DNA of 64,000 bases from contig NW_024068498.1 in the NCBI RefSeq assembly GCF_009389715.1, forward strand, positions 1 to 64,000, read 5' to 3'. Source of the stretch: Phoenix dactylifera (Eukaryota; Streptophyta; Magnoliopsida; Arecales; Arecaceae). This document shows positions 33,927 to 46,340 of this stretch, one piece after another. Position 1 is the first letter of the stretch; the number at the start of each line of letters is the position of its first letter. Under the pieces are notes generated by a model. That model was given only the letters and a program-made list of their open reading frames with translations. It did no database searches and was not told the origin of the DNA. Made by a program: the position numbers and the translations under genes.

Positions 33927-36240
33927 ATGGCTGAAGAACAACCCAAACTCCTGAGGGAATATTTTACTCCCACTATTTACACTTCCCCATCTTGCATTCG
34001 ATTACCTGAGGTAGCAGCTGTACAATATGAAATAAAGTCTAGTGTGATCCAAATGCTTCCATCTTTTTATGGGCTCACCAATGAAGATCCATATAAACAC
34101 CTAGATGAATTCCTTGAGATTTGCACCACTGTCAAGATTCAGAATTTCACTGATGACGCTCTGAAACTTAGATTATTCCCCTTCTCCCTTAAAGATAGAG
34201 CTAAGCAATGGCTGAATTCTTTAGAGGCCAACTCGATTCATTCCTGGGGTCAAATGCAGCAAGAATTCTTACAAAAATACTTTCCCATAGGAAGAACGAA
34301 CCAGTTTAGACATGCTATCACAAGCTTCTCCCAAACCGAGGGAGAAGAATTTCATGAAACTTGGGAGAGATTTCGGGACCTAATCCGTAAATGCCCACAT
34401 CATCAAATACCTAAGTGGCAGCTAGTGCAATGCTTCTATGACGGATTGACTGAACGAAACCGTCAGATGATTGATGCCGCATGTGGGGGGACATTCATGC
34501 TTCAAAATGAGCATGAAGCATGAAAATTATTTGAAAATCTAAATGAAAACTCCCTCCACCATGCTTCATGTTCTCGTCAAGCACCCCCCGAGTTCTCAAA
34601 GAAAAGGGACCATTTGTGAAATAAGTCATTCTATGGACTTGTCTAGCAAGGTAGATGCATTGTCCCATAAGATTGACCAACTGATGATAGGTGGGCATTA
34701 CATGAACTCTTCCCAAGCACAAGTGTGTACTATTTGTTCTAGCCCATCCCACCCTATTCATGAGTGCCCTTCAGCGCCCCAATTCCCCGAACTCGTGCAA
34801 GAACACATCAATGCTGCTCAAACACTGCCTAGACCGGGTAATGACCCATTTTTCAATACATATAACCCGGGATGGCGAAATCATCCAAACTTTTCTTGGA
34901 AGCAGCAAGCTTCGAATACTGCCCAACCTTATTTCCAAAACTTTCCAAACCCTCAGAATTTTCAAACCCCACAAAATATTCATCTCTACTGTCCCTCGAT
35001 TCAATTTCAACACACTCCTCCTCCACCCTAAAGAAACACAGCCTTTGAGGAGAAAGTGTTGAACGCCCTTCAAGGTTTGGAAACCATTACACAATTAGTG
35101 CACTCTCATACGCAATAAATCGCCAAGTTAGAATCCCAGATGGGGCAACTAGCTAATGCACTGAACAAGCGAGAGGAAGGAAAGCTTCCAAGCCAACCAC
35201 TAAGTAATCCTAGGGGACAATACATGGCTCAAGAAAATCAATTAAATGCAATTCATCATGAACAAGCCAATGCTTTGACTACCCTAAGGAGTGGACGTAT
35301 AATAGACAATAAGATTGGGGAGGACAATAATAAGGAAGGTGAAGAAGAGGATAGAAATGTGTCAAATGAAAATCTAAAACCTTCTTCTTCTTCTTCAGCT
35401 AGTCCATCTTCTGCCAAAACTCACATCCCAAAGGCCCCATTTCCTGAAGCTCTTACTTCACCCTCTCCATTTGGCAAAAAGGGAACTTCATTAGAAGAGA
35501 TGATGGAGGTCTTCAAACAAGTTAAAATCAACCTCCCACTCCTTGATGCCATCTGACAAGTTCCCTCCTATGCCAAATTTCTCAAAGACCTTTGTACACA
35601 AAAGCGAAAATCTAGGACACATGTGCCTAAAAAGGTCTTCCTAACTGAGCAAGTGAGTTCTATTCTCCAACACAACACCCCTCCAAAATTCAAAGATTCT
35701 GGTGCTCCCACCATCTCCTGTGTCTTAGGAAATAATTTCATTGATCGAGCACTCTTAGATCTAGGGGCAAGTGTCAACCTTTTACCCTATTCAGTTTATG
35801 AGAAACTTTGTTTAGGTGAGTTAAAACCAACCTCGGTATCCCTTCAATTGGCTGATCGATCTGTAAAAACACCACGTGGGATAATTGAAGATGTTCTTGT
35901 CAAGGTAGATAAATTCTATTTTCCAGTAGATTTCATTGTCCTTGATATGGAACATGAGCCCAATCCTAATAAACAAATCCCCGTGATCCTTGGGCGACCC
36001 TTTTTAGCAACAGCCAATGCATGCATCAATTGTAGAACAGGGGTAATGAACATATCATTTGAGAATATGAAGGTAAAATTAAATGTGTTCAATGCGGCCG
36101 ACCAACCCGCAAGGAAAATTGAGTGTTTTATGATAGACAAAATAGATGACCTCATAGAAGGAGATGCAAAAACTATCTCACTATGTCTGGCTGAAGACAA
36201 TAAACTTAGCGCTTGTTGGGAGGCAACCCAATTCTCTTAG
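33927..36240 (+). pseudogene. Athila-type gag and protease, broken
   Basis: The first frame (33927-34523) encodes an Athila-type retrotransposon gag: SFYGLTNEDPYKHLDEFLEI, LKLRLFPFSLKDRAKQWL, FLQKYFPIGRTNQFRHAITS, CFYDGLTERNRQMIDAACGG. A TGA where Trp is expected (about 34521) ends it, and a frame change follows. The second frame (from 34543) carries a CCHC-type motif (CTICSSPSHPIHEC), then spacer (35140-35556) ending in TGA. The protease is at 35623-36240 with LLDLGASVNLLPYSVYEKL and IPVILGRPFLATANA; DLGAS is normal for this family. No RT, RNase H or integrase follows before the next LTR. Two of the stops look like C-to-T type changes. Confidence 0.88.
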
Positions 36241-37652
36241 ATTATTTCTTAACATTGAGGACAATGTTAGGTTTAGGTTTGGGGGTATTCATCTTGATTT
36301 TCATCAAAAAAAAAAGTTAAAAAAAATATAATAAAAAAAAATCATCTTTAAAAAAAATTAAAAATATTTTTTTAAAAAAAAAATGTGTTTATTTTCATAA
36401 AATAATAATAAAAAAAATTATTAAAAAAGTTTTGTTAAAAAAAAAAAATCTAATTTATATACATTTATGCGAGAATGATAAACACACAAGGTATATAAAA
36501 TCTAAAAGCCCAATGACTAGTGGGAAGTAATACAAATTTAAGTTCTTTTTATTAAGTCTCTCTTAGGGAGTTGTAAGCTAATTAATACTTTGGAATTTCA
36601 CTACACACTGGCCGACCCTTCTAAGGTCTAGGCGCGACATTATGTTGATAGTATAGTAGCAACCTTGGACCCTGATGAATCATACTTATCTAATCCAATA
36701 AAAAAAAATCAATAAAAATGGATTTAGTCAGGAACATCGGAAAGGGCTACCTATTGTCAAAGGTCAAGTGGGCTTGTGATGAGGACTCCGAGCATAAGTC
36801 CGTAGGGGAGTCTTGATGCCCGACACCTTATGCCAACTGGTGTGAGAGTTGTCGACTGATTGCTCGTTACACGGAGAAATCACCACAAGAGTAAAAGTGC
36901 ACAATTTATATATCTTTCTTAAAAAAAAAGAAAAAAAAAGGAAAAAAAGCTGTATTGACCGAAAAGACAATAGTGTGAAAGCCGTCGTTGTAAAAATTCG
37001 AGTAAACTGGAATATTACAGATAAAGCCCGTGAGGTACTAAAGTAAATATCCACAACTCTCGAAATCCTGCAGATAAGATGATTTTGAATCAGTGAGTAG
37101 GTTCCTTCGACCAATCCTTGGAAACTACTGGTATTAGCAATATTTTGGAGATCCGAACTCTTAGCTTGGGTACGGTCCAGATTTCACCGAGCACTCCAGT
37201 ATAAATAAGTCTTACAACTCCCTAACGGAAACTTAATGACTTCAACTTGAATTGCATTTTGACCTAGAATTTGGGCTGACTTAGTAAATAAAACCGTGTG
37301 TGTTTTGAAATTCTTATCATTTATGTATCTTAAATTAGATTTTAATATTAAAAAAAAAGTTTTTTTTTTCTAGCTAGTATGCACTTGGAATTTGAGGTTT
37401 CATCAATCGAAAAAAAAAAAAAAACAACAACAACAACAACAAATTAATCATAACAATAAATGATATTGAAGTTTGTGGGTATCTTCACTGAAAACTCTCA
37501 CGAGACTATAACTCGTCCACTAGGGTAACCTAGGGGTTTAAAGCCATGTTGCATATGGTAAATGCAATCGCGATGCCTGCGAAAGTGAGTTAGAGTTTTT
37601 CTTTTCTAATTTTATTTTGCTCGAGGACTAGCAAAACATAGGTTTGGGGGTG
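36241..37652 (+). mobile_element. Athila non-coding 3' internal region and PPT
   Basis: About 1.4 kb without coding sequence, with A/T homopolymer-rich stretches. It ends in the Athila-style purine tract AGGTTTGGGGGTG just before the LTR start at 37653. A similar motif (GGTTTAGGTTTGGGGG) stands right after the protease frame at about 36270. The pol region expected here is missing. Confidence 0.8.
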
Positions 37653-39748
37653 TGATAAGTGCTGATTAATCTATAATTTAATATTCTTTTTTCAGCACTT
37701 ATCAATGTTCTTAAACGGATAACTACTTGTTTTACCATGAAATTGAATAAACAATGAAATAAATTTAAATTAGGGTAAGAGGTAAATAATACTTTTCTTA
37801 AACAGACTCTGAATTTGTCTCTCTTCTGGTTGAGATCTTTCATAAAAACATATAAGGAGGAGATTGTGTTGACCCGAATTATTAACCTGATGGAATTGCA
37901 ATCAAGCTAAGGGTATAATTCAATGGGCTTTGGTCCTGGTTAGATTGAAAGTTATAATTATATGGAAAAATATTTGATTAACCCTTGTTATTAAGTCACG
38001 GTCCTGCTTTTAGCCTTGTTGAGTCCGGTCTGAAGTTGAATTAAATTTAAACAACATTGGGCTCGAGAGTAAGTTCACGCAAATCAACGATCATGACCCA
38101 CCTCAAACCCAAAGTCAATTCCCAACCAATTCCTTACCTGCCTTCATATAAAATTTATAATTTTAAAACAAAAATAATAATAATAATAATAATAATAATT
38201 GAATATCCATGATTCACTGTTCATATGAACAGTGTCCCGTGAAAACACTGTTCATATGAACAGTGTTACAAAAAAAAAATAATAAAACTAATCCCACTGT
38301 TCATCTTCTTCCTCCCTCCTTGCATCAGGGCCGTCCACCTTCCTCCCGTTGATCCCGCCTCACAGAGAGACCCCAAGCCCATCCCGCAGCATCCCTGCTC
38401 CAATCTGTAATCCCGTGATCACGCCTCCTCCACGATTCCTCCCAGCTTCCAGCCGGATCAGCCTCCGACGCCGCGTCCGAGCTTCAACTTTCCAGCGATC
38501 TCCCAGCACCCGATCAAGCGGTGAAGCCCTCAGCCGTTCCGTGCATTCATTCTTCCCCCTTCCGGATCTGCAGCTCCTCCACCTCCACGCGCGCCTCCTT
38601 CCTTCCACGATCGATCCCGTTACTGCAGCCTCCGCGTCCGGACAGCCCGCGACCCCACGTTCCGCCTCCAAGCCGGCACCGCATCCGTGAATGGCGTCCT
38701 CCCGTGATCGGCTCCTCCCAGCGCCCGGATCCACGTCTCCTCTTCCAAAGCTTCCGGATTAGCACTCCATCCTAGCTGCTCGTGAAGCGCCTCCTTCCTT
38801 CCGCAAGCGATCCATCCCACCATCCGTGCATTCCTCCCAACGATCAAGCCATGATCCTGTTTTCCGAGAAGAAGAAAATCAAGCGCCCATTGATCCCGCG
38901 ACCGTTTTGATCCTTCGCCGGCTTCAAGGCTTTGGCAAGCTATATAAATGGGAGGACGGCAGAGGAGAGGGGGGGGGCTCGGTTCCACAAAAAAAAACAG
39001 GGGAGACCCCCTGTTTCGGTGAAGAGAAGAAGAGAGGTTCGGTTGGGAGAAAAAGAAAAGAAAAGAAAAGAGGGGGGGGAAGAGAATAGTTTGTGATATT
39101 TTTGGAAGAATGGGAGGTGAAGGCTTTCATTTGAAGATGGAAGGACATCCGGCCACCATGCGCGGCTGAACACCTAGTCTAGGGCTGGATGAAGCCCTAG
39201 CAATGTATCAGGGCATTGTAGTTCTTACTCTTTTAATTTTTTGGAGCTTGTTTAAATTCTTATTATCAATAAAAAATCATTTTACGATGTTTAAACTTTG
39301 AGCATGCTATTTATTATTCATGTCTGCTAAAGTAGTTTAAGATGATCCATGCCTAGGAAGATGAGGTGTGCAGCACTCTAGGTTAGCATAATTAGGTAGA
39401 CACTTCATGCTACACCGAAGATGGATCTTCCTAACACTCTTTATGTTTTTATTTTAAAAGGCTTGTAGCCAATTTGCATGCATCTCTAAAAGATAAAAAT
39501 TAAGAACACAGTCCCTAATGCAATGCTATGCGGTGGATTCCAAACCCTAGATCTATCTACTTTGATAAATTTCAATTCGTACTCATAGATTAATTTAGTT
39601 AAATCAAGTTAGCAAATCCTTCTTCTTGATTTATTTTTAAAAGAAAAATAACTTATTCTTCAATCCCTGTGGACCGACACCCGTAATCACTATCCTACAG
39701 GATACGTGCTATTGCGTGGTTTATCTTTGAAATTGAAAGAACCGATCA
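37653..39748 (+). mobile_element. Athila-type LTR, second copy
   Basis: A 2096-bp LTR with the same ends (TGATAAGTG, ACCGATCA), palindromes, TATA box and hairpin as 22892-24989. By position it is the 3' LTR of the element starting at 22892. However, it is followed not by a target duplication but by another primer-binding site and internal region, so it also serves as the 5' LTR of a second, truncated unit. Confidence 0.92.
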
Positions 39749-40395
39749 ATTTTTGGCGCCGTTGCCGGGGATTGCTAGCATAGTTATTTTTCTTATTAAA
39801 AAAATTATTTAAAAATTAAAAAAAATTTCTTTAAAAAAATTTTCTATTATTGTTACTTTTCTTATCTTCTTTTTCTCCCTTACTAATTTTTATTTATATA
39901 TATATATATATTATTTGATCAGAAATCGAGAAAAAAAATCTGGGATGATCAAAAGGAGAACTGCCGGAAAAGAAATGCTGTAGAGGTTTGCAAAAAAATA
40001 AATAAATAAATAAATTGCTGGGGAAATTCTCTTTGGTAACCTCTAAACTTTTCTTATTTAAATTAATTATTGGTTTGAAATTTTGTGGTGATTGTTTGAT
40101 TTTAATTATAGCAAAATTGTGAATGCATGCTTGATACACATACACAAATCAATTTGCACATAGTAAGGGCAATCACCCCAATAAGATAAGAGCCGGATTT
40201 CATCACCGGACTCTTGCCCAACTTAGGTGAACTCAATCTCACATAGTGTCATCTTTAATTAAAATCAATTAGACGTTGGCCCCTAGGGACGTTCGAGCTC
40301 AATAGGACGAAGATCACCGAAGGTTGCACCAATTTCGCTCTGTGGCTTAGTTGATGTCTAGGCAAGCTTTGTCCCTTTAAGGGAGACAGTTCATC
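39749..40395 (+). mobile_element. Athila internal leader, second copy with tRNA-Asp PBS
   Basis: Nearly identical to 24990-25637, including the PBS at about 39754 and the final TCATC target site. The nested LTR follows at exactly the same position as in the first unit. Confidence 0.9.
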
Positions 40396-42407
40396 TGTCA
40401 CGACCCCCGCCCCGTTCCCGGCGGGCCGCCGCGACGGTCCTAGGGTGCGGGTAGGCATAAGGCCACCAGCCACCGCGTAGAACCCTACTACCTATCAATC
40501 ATCAATAGATCTTGAAAAATTTGGCATGATACATGCACAAAATGATCACTTTTCCTATAGTGACCTGTCAGGATTATCTCAATACATACAACACACTACC
40601 TGTCAGAGCAGCAATCACATAATCTGTCACATAATAAACCTGGACAATATATAGCAATACATTATCACAGGCACATAACTGATCTGCACACATATATATA
40701 TATACCTGCTTCCCAATCCATCCATGGTCAAACCCATATCCACAACAAGATCTATGATTGTGACTATACACTAAATACAACAGAAGGTTTATAATACACC
40801 AAAAGGGAATAAACCTCTATCTACATTATACTATACTATGGAGCGGCACAGCTAGCAGGCAATCTCTAACCCTGCTCCTCTCTATACAATACCTGCCCTG
40901 CAATCAAAAATACCAAACTGGGGAGTGAGTATATAAATACTCAGTGAGTGGAGTAAAGAGTACTATGCACATGAGACCAGATATAATCATGGCTCGATGT
41001 GAAATCTCAAGATCAATAACAAGATGAACATGATCTCAACATAGAAAATATGGAGTAAGTCATCAATACCACCATAATCAATATCAACTCATCTGAAGCA
41101 TATATGGAATAATCAAGTAAACATATATGCTACTCATGAATATGCTCAACAGGTCATAGTACTGAATCATATAAATCAGGTGTCAATAGGCTGAATCATC
41201 AACAAGACAGCTATCGGGAGGTGGGTTTTACGCCCCAGGCGAACCAGCAACAACTCCCTACTGCCATATGCATATATCGAATATGACACCACACCAATAT
41301 GTAAATCATCACTAGACAGCTGTCGGGAGGTGGGTTTTACGCCCCAGGCGAACCAGCAACAACTCCCCACTGTCACATGCATATGCAGGATAAGACACCA
41401 TATCGATAATGTAAATGCTAGACAGCTATCGGGAGGTGGGTTTTACGCCCCAGGCGAACCAGCAACAACTCCCCACTGTCACATGCATATGCAGGATAAG
41501 ACACCACACTGATCATGTAAATGCTGGCCAGTATCCAGAACAGAAATCCATCTCACATCTACATACTAAACGGCACCTCGCGGGAATTCTACATCCGCGG
41601 AAAGCCATACTGCACCTCGCGGGGTCTTACTATGCCCGGCGGCAAGCAGAATATAAGTCGTAGGACCGGCCGACCCTACGCCTAGGGCCGTGTCCCCCCT
41701 AGGAAGGGACTGGGCTCCGCCCACCTAGAAGGCTACTATGTGCACAAAGGCCGATGTTCAACCCCATCGACTATAGGTGTCCTGCAGATACTGTCAAGCC
41801 ATGCATGAATGCCATAATGCACCTTCCCAATACTCTACTAAAAAGGAGTATAATCAAGACTACCACTTACAAGTCTTTGAAATAGAGGAAATGAAATCAA
41901 TTTACAAAAGAAATCATTTCACAATTCAGATCCAATTTAACTACTCATAAAAGAGTATAATCAAGGCTACCACTTACAAGTCTTTGAAATAGAGGAAATG
42001 AAATCAATTTACAAAAGAAATCATTTCACAATTCAGATCCAATTTAACTACTCATAAAAGAGTATAATCAAGGCTACCACTCACAAGTCTTTGAAATAGA
42101 GGAAATGAAATCAATTTACAAAAGAAATCATTTCACAATTCAGATCCAATTTAACTACTCATAAAAGAGTATAATCAAGGCTACCACTCACAAGTCTTTG
42201 AAATAGAGGAAATGAAATCAATTTACAAAAGAAGTCATTTCACAATTCGGAATCAATTTGATTACTCATCAACCCCTCGTAATTCCTCTCAATGTTTCCT
42301 CAAATGCATGTACAGAATAATCAAGCATGGAGAATCAAGATTATAGAGGAATCTACTACAACAATTAATCAATAAGCTCATGTGGAATCAAGTCACACTT
42401 GGCAACA
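40396..42407 (-). mobile_element. Truncated third LTR copy of the gag-only element
   Basis: Matches 25638-27649, including the four-unit 107-bp array, and then stops abruptly at 42407. It corresponds to the 3' LTR of the nested element in the second tandem unit. The rest of that LTR, the gag, the other LTR and the remainder of the Athila element are missing here. Confidence 0.92.
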
Positions 42408-42944
42408 ATTTCTCTTATTTAAAAACTCCAATGAAACAAGAGATTTTTTTTTCGTTATTCCATTGATCATACTTTTCTTCCTTCTATTTTTGCGAACCAA
42501 ACGAGTCCTTAGAGACTTCTTTGCATTGCATTTACAGCAAAAGTGAAAACAGTCGAGCAATGCAGCTTCTTTCTTATTTCTTTGTTTGATGAAAGGGGAG
42601 GCTTAGCCACCCAAATTTATTGTGTATATGTATAAAGTTACGAGTTAGCCATGGAAGAAAAGAGTGGAAGATGTGCTTTGAGAGAGCCCCATCAACCATC
42701 CACAGAAAACCTTCAGAAACATTTCCACCAGTAAAGATGGCGACCTATTGAAGTTAACTATCCTGCTTTTCTAGTTAGTCACCTCTGCAATAACTGGTTT
42801 GATCTTTTCCAGCAGGTCTGAAACACCTTTCTTTTTCCTTCTAAGAGAATGGAAGTCCAACTCTCTAAGAGGAAAATACTTTGGTTGAGAACTTTTCCAT
42901 GGCAGTTTGCTTCGAATCCAAAGTGGCTACCTTTTCGGGTTTTT
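42408..42944. repeat. Copy of the MITE right end and adjacent DNA
   Basis: Matches 10478-11012. The first 97 bases (42408-42504) are the right end of the Tourist-like MITE, followed by its TTA. The left 350 bases of the MITE are missing at the junction with the LTR fragment. Confidence 0.9.
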
Positions 42945-43497
42945 TTTTTTGGTACATCGGCGACTCACACACAACGGGTGTGAGTGTAGCCCATAGAGTC
43001 AAAAAGAAGCAGAAAATGCAAAAGAGATGGGATGGAGTCGTGACTGTCCCAAATAACACCTTCGAAATAATTGGCTACTTAGGAAGCCACCCAATCTGCA
43101 GCACAGTTAGCCTTCCTATACATATGAGTAGCCCGGTATACAGCACATTCACCTAGGAGATGGCGAATATCATGGATCAATCGAATCCCCTGGCGAAACC
43201 CCCCGGAACTCAGAATCCGCTCAATCACCATGGCAGCATCTCCCTCAAGGATGATGTGATCGCACCCAGCACCCGTCTCGCATCGGAGACGCCTTCCCAC
43301 GCAACTCTGACCTCGATCCCGCAACAGTCTAGTCGAAGATGTGCCAGCCCCCGGCCACCACTAATCTGGCCTACAGGTCTCTGATGACAAACTCGGTGCC
43401 ACTGCATCACCTTGAGAAAGCTAGGGGGTGGAGGCTCCCAGGAAGCGAGCATGATCCTGGATACTACAAGAGCGGAGTGAGAGCCCTAGATTTTCTC
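42945..43497 (-). mobile_element. LINE 3' fragment with RNase H-like domain (copy 2)
   Basis: The minus-strand frame at 43324-43079 encodes HIILEGDAAMVIERILSS, GIRLIHDIRHLLGE and ATHMYRKANCAADWVAS, the same domain as copies 1 and 3. A T run at about 42940-42950 marks the tail side. It lacks the solo LTR of copy 1 (intact CAACAGTCTAGTCGAAG at 43323-43340). It ends at about 43497, where a piece of the RLK1 3' flank plus the copia LTR is joined. Confidence 0.8.
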
Positions 43498-43511
43498 GGC
43501 ATGGTATTGGC

Positions 43512-44360
43512 TGTTGCGAATGAAAGCACTCACCCTTCGATCGTACTATTCCCTTTTCTGGATCCAAACTGCGGAAAGACGAATCGAGAAGAAGAAGTAG
43601 TAGAGAATAAAATCAAACAATTACAAAGACAACTATTTTACGTGGTTCACCCCAATACAGTTACGTCCACGGAGGCCACACACACAGATATTCAGCAAGG
43701 GATACAACGATCTCTCTTCCCCGTTGGAGATTGCACAACTAGGGCTTATAAGAGAAATCCAAACCTTCTATGGTTTACAAAAGAGATAGGACTCAAAAAG
43801 AAACTCTCTACTGCCGCTCTCATCTCTCTAGGGTTCACAAAAAAACCCTATTTATAGGTTTTCAACACATAAGGAAACTTTCCTACGAAACCCTAAGTCA
43901 GAAAACCCATCTTGCCACCGTTTCAATCAATCCCGTGATCAAGAGTCGACTCTTCACTTTCAGGGGTCGACTCCTGATAAGTTCGAGTCGACTCGGACAT
44001 CCTCGGGTCGACTCCCAGTATCAGCACCGAAAACTAGCACGCTCTGTCTTCCTGAGAGAGTCGACTCCTTCAACCTGGAGTCGACTCAAGCAGACCTGGA
44101 GTCGACTCCTGCAGGACTGGAGTCGACTCCTACACGGCTAGAGTCGACTCTTGCAAGCAACCCCAAAAATAGCTCTCTGTTTCTTCACTGTGGCACATAG
44201 CGAGTCGACCCTCTCATCCCTGGGGTCGACTCAAGCTTCACATGAGTCGACTCCTAGATGCTAGGGGTCGACTCCATTCAGTTGGCACAGACTTTTTCAA
44301 GCAAACTTGAGCCAAAATCAATTGCAGTCGTTTCGAGTTTCGAGGCACATTTTCTCAACA
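43512..44360 (-). mobile_element. LTR of the minus-strand copia element (copy 2)
   Basis: An 849-bp LTR with the same ends and GAGTCGACTC cluster as 21449-22304. It is preceded by the same short flank (GGCATGGTATTGGC) as copy 1, so it was copied together with that flank and did not insert independently. Confidence 0.85.
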
Positions 44361-45222
44361 ATCTCCCACTTGCCGAGAAACAAGCCTGAAGCAACCGTAA
44401 CCCCATCAGAAACATGATCTCCAATCATACTCTATGTGTGTGAACCTCTGTCTTCACTTCTAGCTGTGAAGACCAACAAAAGATTCACAGATGTGCAACT
44501 TCTCAAGAGTAACCACCTTTGTCAACGTATCTGCTGGGTTGTCCATTGTATGTATCTTCTCTAGCCGAAAAAATCTTCTTCGAGGAGTGACCGAATAAAG
44601 TGATATCTGATATCAATATGTTTGGTCCTTGAGTGAAAAGCAGCATTTTTTGCCAAATGTATAGCACCCTAGCTGTCGCTATACAACTTCGCATCGCCTT
44701 GCTCCATGCCAAGCTCTTTCATCAAACCTTGTAACCAAATCATCTCCTTGCTCGCTTCAGTAAGAGCAACATATTCGGCCTCGGTCGTAGACAACGCTAC
44801 AATCTTCTATAACTTCGAAACCCATGAAACTGCAGCACTTTTCATCGTGAACACATACCCGGTAGTACTCTTTCTGCCATCAATGTCTCCAGCCATGTCA
44901 GAATCCACAAAACCATGTAGGCAAACATCAGAACCACCATAGCATAGACCTAAGTCTCTGGTTCCCTTCAGATATCGCAATATCCACTTCACAGCTCTCC
45001 AATGCTCCTGGCCTGAATCGCTCATGTATCTACTCACCACTCCCACTGCATGGGCAATATTCGGTCTCGTGCAAACCATGGCATACATAAGGCTTCCGAC
45101 CGCTGATGAGTAGGGTACATACTTCATCTCATCTCGATCATCCTGCGTAGTAGGACACTCCTACTTGGATAACTTGAAATGTGCGCCCAGCGAAGTACTC
45201 ACAGCTTTAGCCCCATCCATAT
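44361..45222 (-). pseudogene. Copia RT end and RNase H, degraded (minus strand)
   Basis: The uninterrupted relative of 22305-22891. On the minus strand from about 45220: DGAKAVSTSLGAHFKLSK, a stop, MKYVPYSSAVGSLMYAMVC, RPNIAHAVGVVSRYMS, WILRYLKGTRDLGLCY and VDSDMAGDIDGRKSTTGYV. An in-frame stop near 44810 then breaks the RNase H before its [12 protein letters not shown] part. It spans the CATAG site where the Athila LTR sits in copy 1. It ends at 45222 against a repeated LINE-side segment. Confidence 0.85.
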
Positions 45223-45364
45223 TGATCTTTTCCAACAGGTCTGAAATACCTTTCTTTTTCCTTCTAAGAGAATGGAAGTCCAACTCTCTAAGAGGAAAAT
45301 ACTTTGGTTGAGAACTTTTCCATAGCAGTTTGCTTCGAATCCAAAGTGGCTACCTTTTCGGGTT
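45223..45364. repeat. Second copy of the segment from 42808
   Basis: GATCTTTTCCAACAGGTCTG onwards repeats 42808-42944 almost exactly. Together with the LINE part it forms an approximately 690-bp direct repeat flanking the copia fragment. Confidence 0.8.
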
Positions 45365-46340
45365 TTTTTTGGGTACATCGGTGACTCACACACAACGGGT
45401 GTGAGTGTATCCCATAGAGTCAAAAAGAAGCAGAAAATGCAAAAGAGATGGGATGGAGTCGTGACTGTCCCAAATAACACCTTCAAAATAATTGGCTACT
45501 TAGGAAGCCACCCAGTCTGCAGCACAGTTGGCCTTCCTATACATATGAGTAGCCCGGTATACAGCACATTCACCTAGGAGATGGCGAATATCATGGATCA
45601 ATCGAATCCCCTGGCCAAACCCTTCGGAACTCAGAATCCCCTCGATCACCATGGCAGCATCTCCCTCAAGGATGATGTGATCGCACCCAGCACCCGTCTC
45701 GCATCGGAGACGCCTTCCCACACGACTCCGACCTCGATCCCGCAACAGTCTAGTCGAAGATGTGCCAGCCCCCGGCCACCACTAATCTGGCCTACAGGTC
45801 TCTGATGACAAACCCGGCGCCGCTGCATCACCTTGAGAAAGCTAGGGGGTGGAGGCTCCCAGGAGACGAGCATGATCCTGGATGCTACAAGAGCGGAGTG
45901 AGAGCCCTAGATTTTCCTAGTCAACCCAAGGGACGATGACGCAGAAATGTCAAGGACCTCCGCCACATGACATAGGGCCCTATCCACCACCGCACTCGAG
46001 TGCGCTCCTCTATCCTCAAAGACCCGAGTATTCCTATCCAGCCAGCAGTAGTAATTAAGCTAGATAAGCTGCCCTAATCCCCTGCTCCAGCCAGTCGGGC
46101 CGCTATGAGGACTCCACCAAGAAGATCAAAAAATCCTCGAACGACGCCCACCCCCAACATAGATCGAAAGAACCCGATGCGCACACCCAAGTCAAAGCAG
46201 CCTGCTGGCAACCGAGCAAGACATGGAATATAGACTCCTCCTCTTAACAGATCCCGCAGCTTGGGGCGAAAATCCCACCCCTCTAAGCCAGCACTCCTCT
46301 GGTGGGCAGACAACCCCAGGCTACCTTCCAAACAAACAAC
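45365..46340 (-). mobile_element. LINE 3' fragment with zf-RVT and RNase H-like domains (copy 3, longest)
   Basis: On the minus strand the part at about 46330-45916 encodes a region like the zinc-binding RT-associated domain of plant LINEs (EEESIFHVLLGCQQAALTWV, later YYCWLDRNTRVFED and VVDRALCHVAEVLD). The RNase H-like domain follows at 45745-45500 (HIILEGDAAMVIEGIL, HMYRKANCAADWVAS). Frames are broken in places. The longest reading in another frame is a shadow. This copy shows that copies 1 and 2 are 3' fragments of the same element. Confidence 0.78.
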
